From NCBI GenBank assembly GCA_963773685.1, contig CAVZBY010000001.1:62001-126000 (forward strand): DNA of 64,000 nucleotides. The letters are read 5' to 3'. Below are positions 18,786-26,249 of this stretch, piece after piece (the first letter of the stretch is position 1; every line of letters begins with the position of its first letter). This stretch comes from JALHVH01 sp963773685 (GTDB taxonomy: Bacteria; Acidobacteriota; Aminicenantia; Aminicenantales; Saccharicenantaceae). Below the pieces are notes generated by a model. It did not search any database and was not told where the DNA came from. It worked only from the letters and a program-made list of their open reading frames with translations. The position numbers and the translations under genes are program-made.

Positions 18786-19145
18786 GTGAAAAGAAACGAG
18801 TTCCTGAGGGTCGGTCTCCTCGGCATCGGTTTAGCGGCTCTCCAGGCGATGACGTCCCGCTGCGGCAGCAGCCCTTCGTCCCCCAGCAACCCGGGCGATG
18901 AGAACACGTTCACCTCCTCGTCGGACCAGAGCCATACCCACACGATCACGATATCGAAATCGGAGGTCCAGAGCCCGGCGTCCGGAGGGATCTCCCGCTC
19001 GACCTCCTCGTCGGCCGGGCACACGCACGCGTTCGTCATGACCCAGGCCCAGCTCATGGACTGCAACAACGGCACCACCATTGCCATCACGACCTCGGTC
19101 AACAGCGGGCATTCGCATACCTTCCAGATCGCGAAGTGGTTCTAG
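18786..19145 (+). CDS. Small exported protein with His-x-His repeats
   Basis: This 119-residue protein starts at GTG 18786 behind AAGGAGGGGAAA. An N-terminal hydrophobic segment (LRVGLLGIGLAALQAM) followed by SRCGSS suggests export, perhaps as a lipoprotein, although the lipobox is not canonical. The mature part is Ser/Thr-rich and carries three His clusters: SHTHTITI, GHTHAFVM and GHSHTFQIAKWF. The spacing and the pairing of HxH with beta-forming residues suggest a small beta domain that could bind copper or another metal. Adjacency to the multicopper oxidase supports a link with copper, but this is inference. It is separated from the oxidase only by a terminator hairpin. Confidence 0.65.
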   Translation: MKRNEFLRVGLLGIGLAALQAMTSRCGSSPSSPSNPGDENTFTSSSDQSHTHTITISKSEVQSPASGGISRSTSSSAGHTHAFVMTQAQLMDCNNGTTIAITTSVNSGHSHTFQIAKWF

Positions 19146-19213
19146 GGGCGCGCCCGGCCGCCGCCCGGCAGTGACCATCGCCGGGCGGGATGATACAATG
19201 GCCGAAGAGGACC

Positions 19214-20116
19214 ATGATCGACCGGCCGGACGACCCAGCCGCCGCCTTCCGGGATAGGATCATCGCGGAGATCTTCTATAGCCTTGGGCTCTCCCGGGAT
19301 GGGGCTTCACGCCGTCTCTTCGGTATGCTTATCCGGCGCCCCGCGAGCCGTCTCGGCCGGATCGCGGCCCTGGCGGACGCAACCGCCGCGACCTCCGGGA
19401 TCAGCGGAGCCGCCCGTCGCATTCTTCCCGACCTTTCCCTGCAGGTCTCGGCGCGGGGCACGGAGGCCATCCCGCCGGAAGGCCCTCTGCTCGTCACCGC
19501 CAACCACCCTGGCGGGCTGGATTCGGTCGCGATCCTGGCGAGCATCCCCCGAAGCGACATCAACGTGGTGATCTCCGACGTCCCCTTCACCCGCGCTTTC
19601 GAAGCGGCCGGCCGGTTCTTCGTCTACGCGCCGCGCGGTTCCTCCGGGCGCGCGGCGGCCCTGCGGTCCGCGATCGAGCGCCTCAGGTCGGGACAGGCCC
19701 TCCTGGTATTCCCCCGCGGCGATGTGGAGCCCGATCCCGAGCTCTCTCCAGCGGGAAGTCCCGGCGTGATCGGCGAATGGTCCCGGAGCATCGAGATCAT
19801 GCTCCGCGAAGCCCCGGGAACGAAGCTCCTTGTGGCCGTCGCCAGCGGGGCTTTGTCGCCGCGCTTCGCCCGCAGTCCCCTGGTCAGGGTCCGGAGAACC
19901 GAGGCAAGGAGACAGAAGCTCGCCGAAGCCCTTCAGTTCATCCGTCTGGTGATGCGGCCGGGGGGCGCCCCTCTCGATATCCACCTGTCCTTCGCGGAAC
20001 CCGTCGCCGGCGAGGAACTCGTCGCCAAAGGGGCCATGCCGGAAGTAGCCGCGATCGCGCGCCGCCTCCTCGAGAGTCACATGGAGGCCCTGAAGTCCTG
20101 GCGGACCGACGGCTGA
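19214..20116 (+). CDS. PlsC-like 1-acylglycerol-phosphate acyltransferase family protein
   Basis: This 300-residue lysophospholipid acyltransferase (LPLAT/PlsC) superfamily protein probably transfers acyl chains to a glycerolipid or a related acceptor at the membrane. The catalytic HX4D motif is present as NHPGGLDS. An acceptor-binding motif resembling FPEGTR appears as FPRGDVEPDPEL, followed by KLLVAVASGAL. The N-terminal part (IIAEIFYSLGLSRDGASRRL) is helical and not typical of core PlsC. ATG 19214 is preferred because a TACAAT -10-like box at 19194-19199 makes the upstream ATG at 19190 unlikely, and AGAGG lies just before 19214. It converges on the HExxH gene with 5 bases between stops. 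Substrate is unknown. Confidence 0.75.
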   Translation: MIDRPDDPAAAFRDRIIAEIFYSLGLSRDGASRRLFGMLIRRPASRLGRIAALADATAATSGISGAARRILPDLSLQVSARGTEAIPPEGPLLVTANHPGGLDSVAILASIPRSDINVVISDVPFTRAFEAAGRFFVYAPRGSSGRAAALRSAIERLRSGQALLVFPRGDVEPDPELSPAGSPGVIGEWSRSIEIMLREAPGTKLLVAVASGALSPRFARSPLVRVRRTEARRQKLAEALQFIRLVMRPGGAPLDIHLSFAEPVAGEELVAKGAMPEVAAIARRLLESHMEALKSWRTDG

Positions 20117-20121
20117 GAACG

Positions 20122-20982
20122 TCAGTCCGCAATACGGCGGTACAGGGCTTCGATGTCCCGGACAAGCCGGGGGTCCTTTTTTGCCAGCAAGCGGATCAGG
20201 AGCTCCCCGCCCGCGTAAAAGGATACCCTCGTCAAGGGCGCCTCCAAGCCCCCCCAATTCGCCGGAAGCTCGAGCCGGGCCTTGATCTCGTTTTCCAGAT
20301 AGCGGGCGGTCCCTTCCTTCCATTCCTGCCAGGTCATGTATTCCCAAGCCTCCGGGGACAGCCGATCCCTGATGGCTTCCCGGAGGGAGGCCGCGCGTTT
20401 CTCATCTTCCGTCACGAGCGCTTCCAGCATGGCTCCGTAGTCGGCGGCGATCCCTTCGTCCCCATAAGGGAAGGGATATTGGAGCTCCCACATGAAATCC
20501 TTCCGTTCCATGGCGGTCTTGTAGATCCGGAGCGAAGTCTTGAGGCGGAGCTCGCAGGTCTCCCATTGGTAGCAGTGGACGAACTCGTGGAATATGACGG
20601 CATATCCCCCTGCTTCGACGAAGATCTCGGGCGTGATCACGCAGGCCATCCGGTTCTCCCAGAAAGGCAGGGGCATGGCCGCCCGCACGCCGATGGGGAT
20701 CTGGAATTCTTCGGCCGCTTCCTTGTCGAGATCGTAGGTCCGTCTGCCGGGATCCGGCACATAGACAAAGAATCGGCCCTGTTCGATGACCGCGACCGGG
20801 TAAAGCGTCTCGAACGCCGGATGGATGTCGCGGATCTTGTCCTGCAGGTCGTAGAGACGGTCGAGCGACGCCACGTGCGAATCCGGGGATGCCGCATCCC
20901 CGGCCCGAACCGTCGACGGCCCCAAAGCGCCGAAGACGACGGAGAGAACCAGGGCGAGACCTGCTCGCGTACTATTTGCCAT
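20122..20982 (-). CDS. Secreted HExxH zinc-peptidase-like protein, shorter paralogue
   Basis: This 286-residue exported protein has a signal peptide (MANSTRAGLALVLSVVFGALG) and starts at ATG 20982 behind GGGAGG. The motif VIFHEFVHCYQWETC is a gluzincin-like HExxH, and the downstream EGTARYLENE offers a third, Glu, zinc ligand. The same HExxH...EGxA(R/K)Y(L/V)E pattern occurs in the gene at 21484-23070, so the two are divergent paralogues. The sequence between (LPFWENRMACVITPEIFVEAGGYAV) does not match a peptidase family I can name. Proteolytic activity is inferred from the motif only. Confidence 0.65.
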   Translation of the reverse strand: MANSTRAGLALVLSVVFGALGPSTVRAGDAASPDSHVASLDRLYDLQDKIRDIHPAFETLYPVAVIEQGRFFVYVPDPGRRTYDLDKEAAEEFQIPIGVRAAMPLPFWENRMACVITPEIFVEAGGYAVIFHEFVHCYQWETCELRLKTSLRIYKTAMERKDFMWELQYPFPYGDEGIAADYGAMLEALVTEDEKRAASLREAIRDRLSPEAWEYMTWQEWKEGTARYLENEIKARLELPANWGGLEAPLTRVSFYAGGELLIRLLAKKDPRLVRDIEALYRRIAD

Positions 20983-21056
20983 CGCTGCCTCCCTGCGGCC
21001 CAAAGTCAGGTTATGCGACTCTTCTCGCCGATGATCCCGCAGCCGCCTCTTAGTGA

Positions 21057-21446
21057 TCAGTGATGCCCGAGCTTTTCAGCCTCTTCCGCTTCCGCCTTGG
21101 TCTTGTGGACGGTCCCGTCCGGATGGTTGGGCGGCGAATAGACGGTGTACAGCTTCAACGGCTCGGTCTTGGAGACGTTGACCACGTTGTGGAACGTCCC
21201 GGCGGGGACGATCGCGGCCCCGTTCGCGGCGACCAGGTGCTTTTCCTTGCCGTTCAGGATGAACCGGGCTTTTCCCTGCTCGACGCGGAAGAACTGGTCG
21301 ACATGGTCATGGACCTCGTTGCCGATCTCCTCGCCCGGCTGGAGGCACATCACCACGAGCTGGGCGTGCTTGCCGGTGAAGAGGACCTGGCGGAAATACT
21401 TGTTCTTGAGGGTTTGAGTCTCGATGGGTCCGAAATAGCCGATCAT
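21057..21446 (-). CDS. Small cupin-domain protein
   Basis: This is a 129-residue single-domain cupin starting MIGYFGPIETQTLKNKYFRQVL at ATG 21446 behind GGAAAGGAGGG. The metal-binding cupin motif 1 is GEEIGNEVHDHVDQFFRVEQG (the usual H-x-H plus downstream Glu), and motif 2 is VPAGTFHNVVN. It resembles the small cupins often annotated as mannose-6-phosphate isomerase-like, but no substrate is assigned. It sits between two related secreted HExxH proteins on the same strand, 37 bases after the upstream gene. It has no signal peptide, so it is cytoplasmic. Confidence 0.8.
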   Translation of the reverse strand: MIGYFGPIETQTLKNKYFRQVLFTGKHAQLVVMCLQPGEEIGNEVHDHVDQFFRVEQGKARFILNGKEKHLVAANGAAIVPAGTFHNVVNVSKTEPLKLYTVYSPPNHPDGTVHKTKAEAEEAEKLGHH

Positions 21447-21483
21447 GATTCCCTCCTTTCCGACCCCATTATACAACAACCGC

Positions 21484-23070
21484 CTATTCGAGGATCCTGA
21501 TGAAGGCTGTGTTCCCGGCGACCCGGAGCTCATACCGGGCTCCCGTCAGGGAAAACTCCTCGACATCGACGACGCTCCCTTTCAGGGCCTCCAGATCCGA
21601 GGCCTTCGTCTTGACGATGAACTTCATCTGCCGGGCGGCTTTGTCGATCAGGACCGGGATGACCTTGGCGAAACGGAACTCCGCGCCGTTCTTGAAGCGG
21701 CCCGCGAGCGGGACCATGTCATAAAGGACCAAGCCCTCGGCCAGCTTGGTCACGCCGAAGGGGGTGAAGGCCATTCCCGCGATCCCTCCGGATCCGGAAT
21801 AGTCGAGGACGACCAGGGTCTCGCGCGTATCGAGGATGCTCTTCAGCTTGTCGCTCAGCACCCGTCGGCCTTCCTCCTCGAACCGTTGCTTTCCCCGGTA
21901 TATACCTTCATATCCGTATTCGCTCTTGGCCCGGGAGACGAGCCCGGCGCTCTCGGCGGCGGTCAGCGGAAACGCCTTTTTCAGCTTATCGAACAGATAC
22001 ACCCCCTCCTCGAAGATGTCGGCTTTCCATCCGGGAGCGGACTCGTCCAGCAGAAGGGCCAAAGCGGCGCCGCTCGAATAGAGCCTGAATCTCAGGGGGC
22101 CGACCCCGAACTTATTCCCGGTCATGTCGACGTTCGCCGCCACGATATCCTTCAGACGCATGACGGACTCGTGCCTGATCTCGTCGAGCCTGGGGCCGAA
22201 GCCGGAGAACCCATGGACGAAAAAGAGCCTCGGATCGGGCTCCAGACCTCGGGCTTCCTCCAGGAAGCGGAATTCGACGTATTTCGCCAGTCCCTCGAGG
22301 TACTCGGTCCGGTCCTCGTAGGCGACAGCCTCCCCGGCAAGGCCGGCCCGGCGCTCCGTACGCACGGCGACGAGCTCCCTGATCTTGGCCGCGCGCGCGT
22401 CCGGCGATCCGCTGAGCAGGGCGTCCGTCATGAGGGCGGCCTCGAGCGCCCAGAGGGAGTTGTTCGGGGCGTCGAGGAGCGGATAGTCGATGGCGGCCAT
22501 CTCGTCGGGGCCCTTGTCCGGGTCCCGGGCGGCCTGGAACGCATGGAAGCCTTCGTGGAGGATCATGGCCATCTGGTCGTAAGGATCGTCGGGCAGAAAG
22601 TTCCAGTCCTCGAGCCATTTTCGAGCGAAGTCCTGATCGCGCCCGAGGAGCACTCCGTTGAGCTGGTTCCTCTGATTGGAGAAGGTGTCGGCGACGACCA
22701 GGGTCCTGATCCCGTCGATATCCGTCACCGTGTTCTGGCCGTCGTCCTCGATAAAGGTCGTTCCGTCCCGATAGTAGACCGTCTCTCCGCCGAGAGGATT
22801 GAAGCCCGTCAGCTCCTGGAATCCCTCCGGCTTATGCGGATAGCCGATCAGGACGTCCTGGACGCGAGGCCGATAGAAGAGGACGGGAGTCCCGGTCGGG
22901 TCCCAGCCCTTCCAGACGGCATCCCCGACCGAGCGCATGACCTCCCGGCATTGGCTCAGATAAATGAAGAGAGCGGGATCGATCTTGATCCGGCTTTGGG
23001 TCCGGCCAAATACAGGGGCCGCCAGCGAAAGGATGACCACCGCTGCCATCAGGGCCCGTATCTTCGTCAT
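21484..23070 (-). CDS. Secreted HExxH zinc-peptidase-like protein, longer paralogue
   Basis: This 528-residue exported protein starts at ATG 23070 behind GAGGAGGCC with a signal peptide (MTKIRALMAAVVILSLAAPVFG). Near residue 180 lies MILHEGFHAFQAARDP, an HExxH zinc motif, and about 85 residues later TEYLEGLAKYVEFRF provides the likely Glu third ligand. A C-terminal domain of mainly beta strands (from SILDTRETLVVLDYSGSGG to the end) is absent from the shorter paralogue at 20122-20982. The family is unnamed to me, and function is probably peptide or glycopeptide hydrolysis in the periplasm. It is the first gene of a leftward trio with the cupin and the shorter paralogue. Confidence 0.7.
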   Translation of the reverse strand: MTKIRALMAAVVILSLAAPVFGRTQSRIKIDPALFIYLSQCREVMRSVGDAVWKGWDPTGTPVLFYRPRVQDVLIGYPHKPEGFQELTGFNPLGGETVYYRDGTTFIEDDGQNTVTDIDGIRTLVVADTFSNQRNQLNGVLLGRDQDFARKWLEDWNFLPDDPYDQMAMILHEGFHAFQAARDPDKGPDEMAAIDYPLLDAPNNSLWALEAALMTDALLSGSPDARAAKIRELVAVRTERRAGLAGEAVAYEDRTEYLEGLAKYVEFRFLEEARGLEPDPRLFFVHGFSGFGPRLDEIRHESVMRLKDIVAANVDMTGNKFGVGPLRFRLYSSGAALALLLDESAPGWKADIFEEGVYLFDKLKKAFPLTAAESAGLVSRAKSEYGYEGIYRGKQRFEEEGRRVLSDKLKSILDTRETLVVLDYSGSGGIAGMAFTPFGVTKLAEGLVLYDMVPLAGRFKNGAEFRFAKVIPVLIDKAARQMKFIVKTKASDLEALKGSVVDVEEFSLTGARYELRVAGNTAFIRILE

Positions 23071-23098
23071 ATCCGGCCTCCTCGACCCGTTTCGATCC

Positions 23099-23206
23099 CG
23101 ACATTATTCTAACGAACTCCGCGCCCGGGTCAAAGGTTACGACAAGCTGAAGGATGCGGCCTTCGAGACGGCCTGGATGCTCAAGCAGGCGGGGATCACG
23201 AAGTAA
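23099..23206 (+). pseudogene. Possible 3' remnant of an unidentified gene
   Basis: About 33 codons ending ARVKGYDKLKDAAFETAW then MLKQAGITK and a TAA stop look like a natural protein C-terminus, with amphipathic helical composition. No start or ribosome site precedes them, and the upstream part overlaps the promoter region of the leftward HExxH gene. They may be the tail of a gene whose 5' part was deleted. I cannot name the family. Confidence 0.25.
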
Positions 23207-23215
23207 GCGCCCTGA

Positions 23216-23569
23216 TCATCCGGGAAGGTCTTTCTTTCGCTCGGGCTTCCTTCCCGAGACGAGGGCTTCCTTTGCGCGCCGGCTCAGGGACTTGACGGCG
23301 CATTCCCGGGCCAATGATGAGGCCCGGCTGCCGCACTCCTCCCGGTACGCCAGGACGACGGGGCGGCGGGTACGGGTATAACGGGAGGCCTTGCCCTTCT
23401 CGTGCTCCCGAAGCCGGCGGTCGATGTCGGTGCTCACCCCGGTGTAGAAGGAGCCGTCGGAGCATTCCAGGATATAGAGCGACCAGACGGCTTCAGGGGC
23501 TTCCGTCGGCGACGGCTGTTCCTCCTGCACCCGCATCCCCCGGAGCATTCGGCGGTATCTAGGCTTCAT
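23216..23569 (-). CDS. GIY-YIG nuclease-fold protein (UPF0213/YhbQ-like)
   Basis: This small single-domain GIY-YIG protein has the motifs WSLYILECSDGSFYTGVSTD, the conserved Arg-rich helix IDRRLREHEKGKASRYT and the closing strand RRPVVLAYREEC. The family includes YhbQ-type putative nucleases of unclear role. The core domain fills about 85 residues, with a basic C-terminal tail (GRKPERKKD). The start is uncertain: ATG 23569 (MKPRYRRML), the following ATGs, and 23617 all lack a clear ribosome site. I chose 23569 as a compromise. It is divergent from the CDF exporter gene. Confidence 0.75.
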   Translation of the reverse strand: MKPRYRRMLRGMRVQEEQPSPTEAPEAVWSLYILECSDGSFYTGVSTDIDRRLREHEKGKASRYTRTRRPVVLAYREECGSRASSLARECAVKSLSRRAKEALVSGRKPERKKDLPG

Positions 23570-23617
23570 TGGACCGTGACTAGGATATCGGATATTCCGG
23601 ATCTTTTCCAAGCCCAT

Positions 23618-23646
23618 TTGACATCGCGGCTCGACCCGAGTAGTCT
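23618..23646 (+). promoter_or_regulatory. Near-leaderless promoter of the CDF exporter
   Basis: TTGACA (23618-23623), exactly 17 bases, then TAGTCT (23641-23646). The start site would fall near 23653, about three bases before ATG 23656, which has no Shine-Dalgarno sequence. Confidence 0.65.
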
Positions 23647-23655
23647 CCGGGCGTC

Positions 23656-24612
23656 ATGAGAAGCCGGGTCTTTTCGCGCGCGGGCAGGCCTTCCCCGAAG
23701 GAGTTTTTGCCCCCCGAACCGCCCGATCCCAGGCAACGGGCGCGGGAGGGACAAAAGGTCGTCAACCTGGGGCTGATCTGGAACGCTTTCCTCGCCGTGG
23801 GGAAGACCGCCATGGGCATCCTCGGGCACAGCGCCGCCCTTCTCTCCGACGGCATCAACTCGACCTCCGATGTCGCCTATTATGTCGTCGTGAAATTCTT
23901 CATGAAGCTCGCCGGTCGCCCGGCGGATCATGAGCATCCCTACGGTCACCAGCAAATGGAGAGCATCGCCGCCTTGACGGTGGGCTCCTTCGTCATCACT
24001 TCGGCTATTGCCATCTTTTGGACTTCCGTCAACAACGTCTTCGACCTGCTGAGGATCGGCGGCGATGTCAAACGCGCCTCCATGGGGACCCTGTGGGTCG
24101 CCCTGTTCACCGTCGTCATCAAGATCCTCCTGACCGTTTACACGCGAGCCGTCGGGGAAAGGACCGGCAGCCTGGCCATTCGTGCCCTGGCCTTCGACCA
24201 TCGGAACGACGTCCTTTCGGCCCTGGCCGCAAGCGTCGGGATCTTCCTGGCGCGCCACGGTCATCCCTGGGTCGATCCCCTGGCCGGCGCCCTGGTCGCC
24301 CTGCTCATCCTGCGCACGGGCATCGAGATCCTGCGCCGGTCCAGCGACGACCTCATGGACTCGGTACCGAGCCCTTTGCTGGACCGCCAGATCCGGTCGA
24401 TCCTGGAAAGCGTTCCCGAGATCCGCAGCGTCGAAGAGATCCATGCCCACCGCTTTGGCCCCTATTTCGTGATCAACCTGACCATCGGGATCGACGGCGC
24501 CCTGGATGTCCATAGCGGCGACGCCATCGCGACCAGGGTGGAGCAGTTGCTGGCTCAGCGCGTCGATATGGTGCGGCGGGTCTACGTCCACTACCACCCG
24601 ACAGGGACCTAG
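23656..24612 (+). CDS. Cation diffusion facilitator, Mn2+-type signature
   Basis: This 318-residue CDF-family cation/proton antiporter of the inner membrane has six predicted TM segments and a C-terminal cytoplasmic ferredoxin-like domain (LLDRQIRSILESVPEIRSVEEIHAHRFGPYF). The transport-site motifs are SDGINSTSD in TM2 (NxxxD) and FDHRNDVLS in TM5 (DxxxD). Zinc CDFs usually have HxxxD or DxxxD in TM2 with HxxxD in TM5, whereas the NxxxD/DxxxD pair is typical of manganese exporters such as MntE. DHEHPYGH in the TM2-TM3 loop is a general CDF feature. Metal specificity is therefore inferred as Mn(II), not shown. It converges with the multihaem cytochrome gene. Confidence 0.85.
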   Translation: MRSRVFSRAGRPSPKEFLPPEPPDPRQRAREGQKVVNLGLIWNAFLAVGKTAMGILGHSAALLSDGINSTSDVAYYVVVKFFMKLAGRPADHEHPYGHQQMESIAALTVGSFVITSAIAIFWTSVNNVFDLLRIGGDVKRASMGTLWVALFTVVIKILLTVYTRAVGERTGSLAIRALAFDHRNDVLSALAASVGIFLARHGHPWVDPLAGALVALLILRTGIEILRRSSDDLMDSVPSPLLDRQIRSILESVPEIRSVEEIHAHRFGPYFVINLTIGIDGALDVHSGDAIATRVEQLLAQRVDMVRRVYVHYHPTGT

Positions 24613-24629
24613 CGCCTGCGCCGGGAGGC

Positions 24630-26135
24630 TCAGTCGGGAGCCGAAGAATGGCATTCCGTGCAGGCCGATTCTTTCCAGGCGTCCCCGATATCGGACGGAT
24701 GCTGGAACTCGAGGGCCGTTCCTCCGCCGGCATAGGTCATCTTCCCGTGGGGCCCCTGGGCGAGGATCGAATGACAGAGGCCGCAGTCCCCGCTGATGAC
24801 CTTGCCCGAAGTGCTGACGTGGCGGCCGTCATGACAACGGAAACAGCCAGGGAAGTCGAGGTGCCCGATATTATCCGGGTAGGCTTCCCGGCGGACGCGC
24901 ATCCGCGGAAAGACGTTCTGGGAATAAGCCTGAATGACCCCGTTGGCCGCCCCCTCGATCCGCTGAGCCTGGCCTTTGGCGAGTTCCGGATATTTTCGTC
25001 CGTAGAAGTCGCGGATCTTCCCGGCGATGCCTGACCGCGCCGCATCCATCGTGGGATATTCCTCGAGGCAGGCGGAGACGGCGGTATCCTTGATATAGGG
25101 AAGCCCGGGGTCGATCCGGCCGGCCGCCAGGGCCGCGTTGATGAAGGCCTGGGGACTGCGATAGATGTGGCTCGGCCGGTTGTGGCAATCGATGCAGTCC
25201 ATCGTCCGGACGGGGAAGGCGGCGAGAGCGGCCTCATCGGCCTTCTTCTCCGTCGCGTCGTAAACGGTCCGCTCGTTCGTCTTCAAGTTCGTCAGGATGA
25301 CGCGGGGGATCTCCTGGCGCTTTTGGTCGGAATGGACGTATTCGACCCGGACGTCGGCGTTCGTATGCCAATGGATCCCGGTTTCGAACCCGAGGGCCTG
25401 GTTCCCCGCCCCCGTGTTCAGCAGGAGCTCGATGTCCCAGCGCGGATTGTCTTCGTCGCTGAGATAGTGGATCTCGAGGCGCTGCTGCTTGCCGTAGACC
25501 TTGCTCGGCCAGTGGCACTGCTCGCACGTCTCCCGGGCGGGGCGCAGGTTCTTCACGGGGGTCGGTATGGGCCTGGGATAGACGTTGGCGATCGTGGCAT
25601 AGACCTGGTAGAGCCCGCTCAGCTTCGACTTCACGTACCAGCTGGCCCCGGGGCCGATGTGGCATTGCGTGCAGGCGACGCGGGCGTGGGGAGAGTTCAG
25701 GTACGTCGTGTGCTCGGGCTCCATGACATTGTGGCAAAGGGTCCCGCAGAACAGCACCGAATCCGTGTAGTGATAGGCCTTGTAGCTCCCGAAAGCGGAC
25801 AGGAGAAGAAAGATCAGCGTCCCGGCCCCGAAGACGACGGTGGCCCGCCGGATCTCAGGTTTGTTCAGGTCGATGATCCGGCCTGAAGGCGACGCCGCCG
25901 CGGCGCGCCGGCGCCGCCTGGCCGCGAGGACCATCCCCAGAATGATAAGCAGGATCCCGAGGATCAGGAAGGCGGGGACGATCAGGAACAGGAGCATGCC
26001 TTCGTAGGCCTGCATGCCCCCGGAAACGGACGCGACGACATAGAGGAACGCGAACAGGAACAGGGCGGTCGCGGCGACGATCGTTCCGATTATGGAAAGC
26101 GCATTGTAGTAGGTTTCGGGAAGCCGGCGCTTCAT
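24630..26135 (-). CDS. NapC/NirT-like membrane-anchored multihaem cytochrome c (seven haem motifs)
   Basis: This 501-residue membrane-anchored periplasmic cytochrome probably passes electrons from the quinone pool to periplasmic reductases. It has two or three TM segments at the N-terminus (YYNALSIIGTIVAATALFLF, a second of mainly Leu/Ile, then RRATVVFGAGTLIFLLL). Seven haem-binding motifs follow: CGTLCH (a CX3CH spacing), CTQCH, CEQCHW, CIDCH, CFRCH, CGLCH and CTECH. GPGASWYVKSKLSG and PRPIPTPVKNLRPARETCEQCHWP are typical of this family. ATG 26135 (MKRRLPETYY) has AAGGGGGGAATC upstream; the same frame continues further upstream but only as non-protein-like sequence. No partner reductase is adjacent. 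Confidence 0.87.
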   Translation of the reverse strand: MKRRLPETYYNALSIIGTIVAATALFLFAFLYVVASVSGGMQAYEGMLLFLIVPAFLILGILLIILGMVLAARRRRRAAAASPSGRIIDLNKPEIRRATVVFGAGTLIFLLLSAFGSYKAYHYTDSVLFCGTLCHNVMEPEHTTYLNSPHARVACTQCHIGPGASWYVKSKLSGLYQVYATIANVYPRPIPTPVKNLRPARETCEQCHWPSKVYGKQQRLEIHYLSDEDNPRWDIELLLNTGAGNQALGFETGIHWHTNADVRVEYVHSDQKRQEIPRVILTNLKTNERTVYDATEKKADEAALAAFPVRTMDCIDCHNRPSHIYRSPQAFINAALAAGRIDPGLPYIKDTAVSACLEEYPTMDAARSGIAGKIRDFYGRKYPELAKGQAQRIEGAANGVIQAYSQNVFPRMRVRREAYPDNIGHLDFPGCFRCHDGRHVSTSGKVISGDCGLCHSILAQGPHGKMTYAGGGTALEFQHPSDIGDAWKESACTECHSSAPD

Positions 26136-26208
26136 GATTCCCCCCTTACCTCGGGTTGCCTCCATTATATGACGTGAGCGGCGCCGATTTAAAGAGGCAA
26201 GGATGTTG

Positions 26209-26214
26209 TATAAT
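26209..26214 (+). promoter_or_regulatory. -10 box upstream of a secreted serine hydrolase
   Basis: TATAAT at 26209-26214 lies 36 bases before the ATG at 26250. The -35 region is not clear. The ribosome site TAGGAGGT at 26237-26244 is strong. Confidence 0.5.
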
Positions 26215-26249
26215 GAGGGAACGTTTTTGGCTTCCATAGGAGGTCCGTC

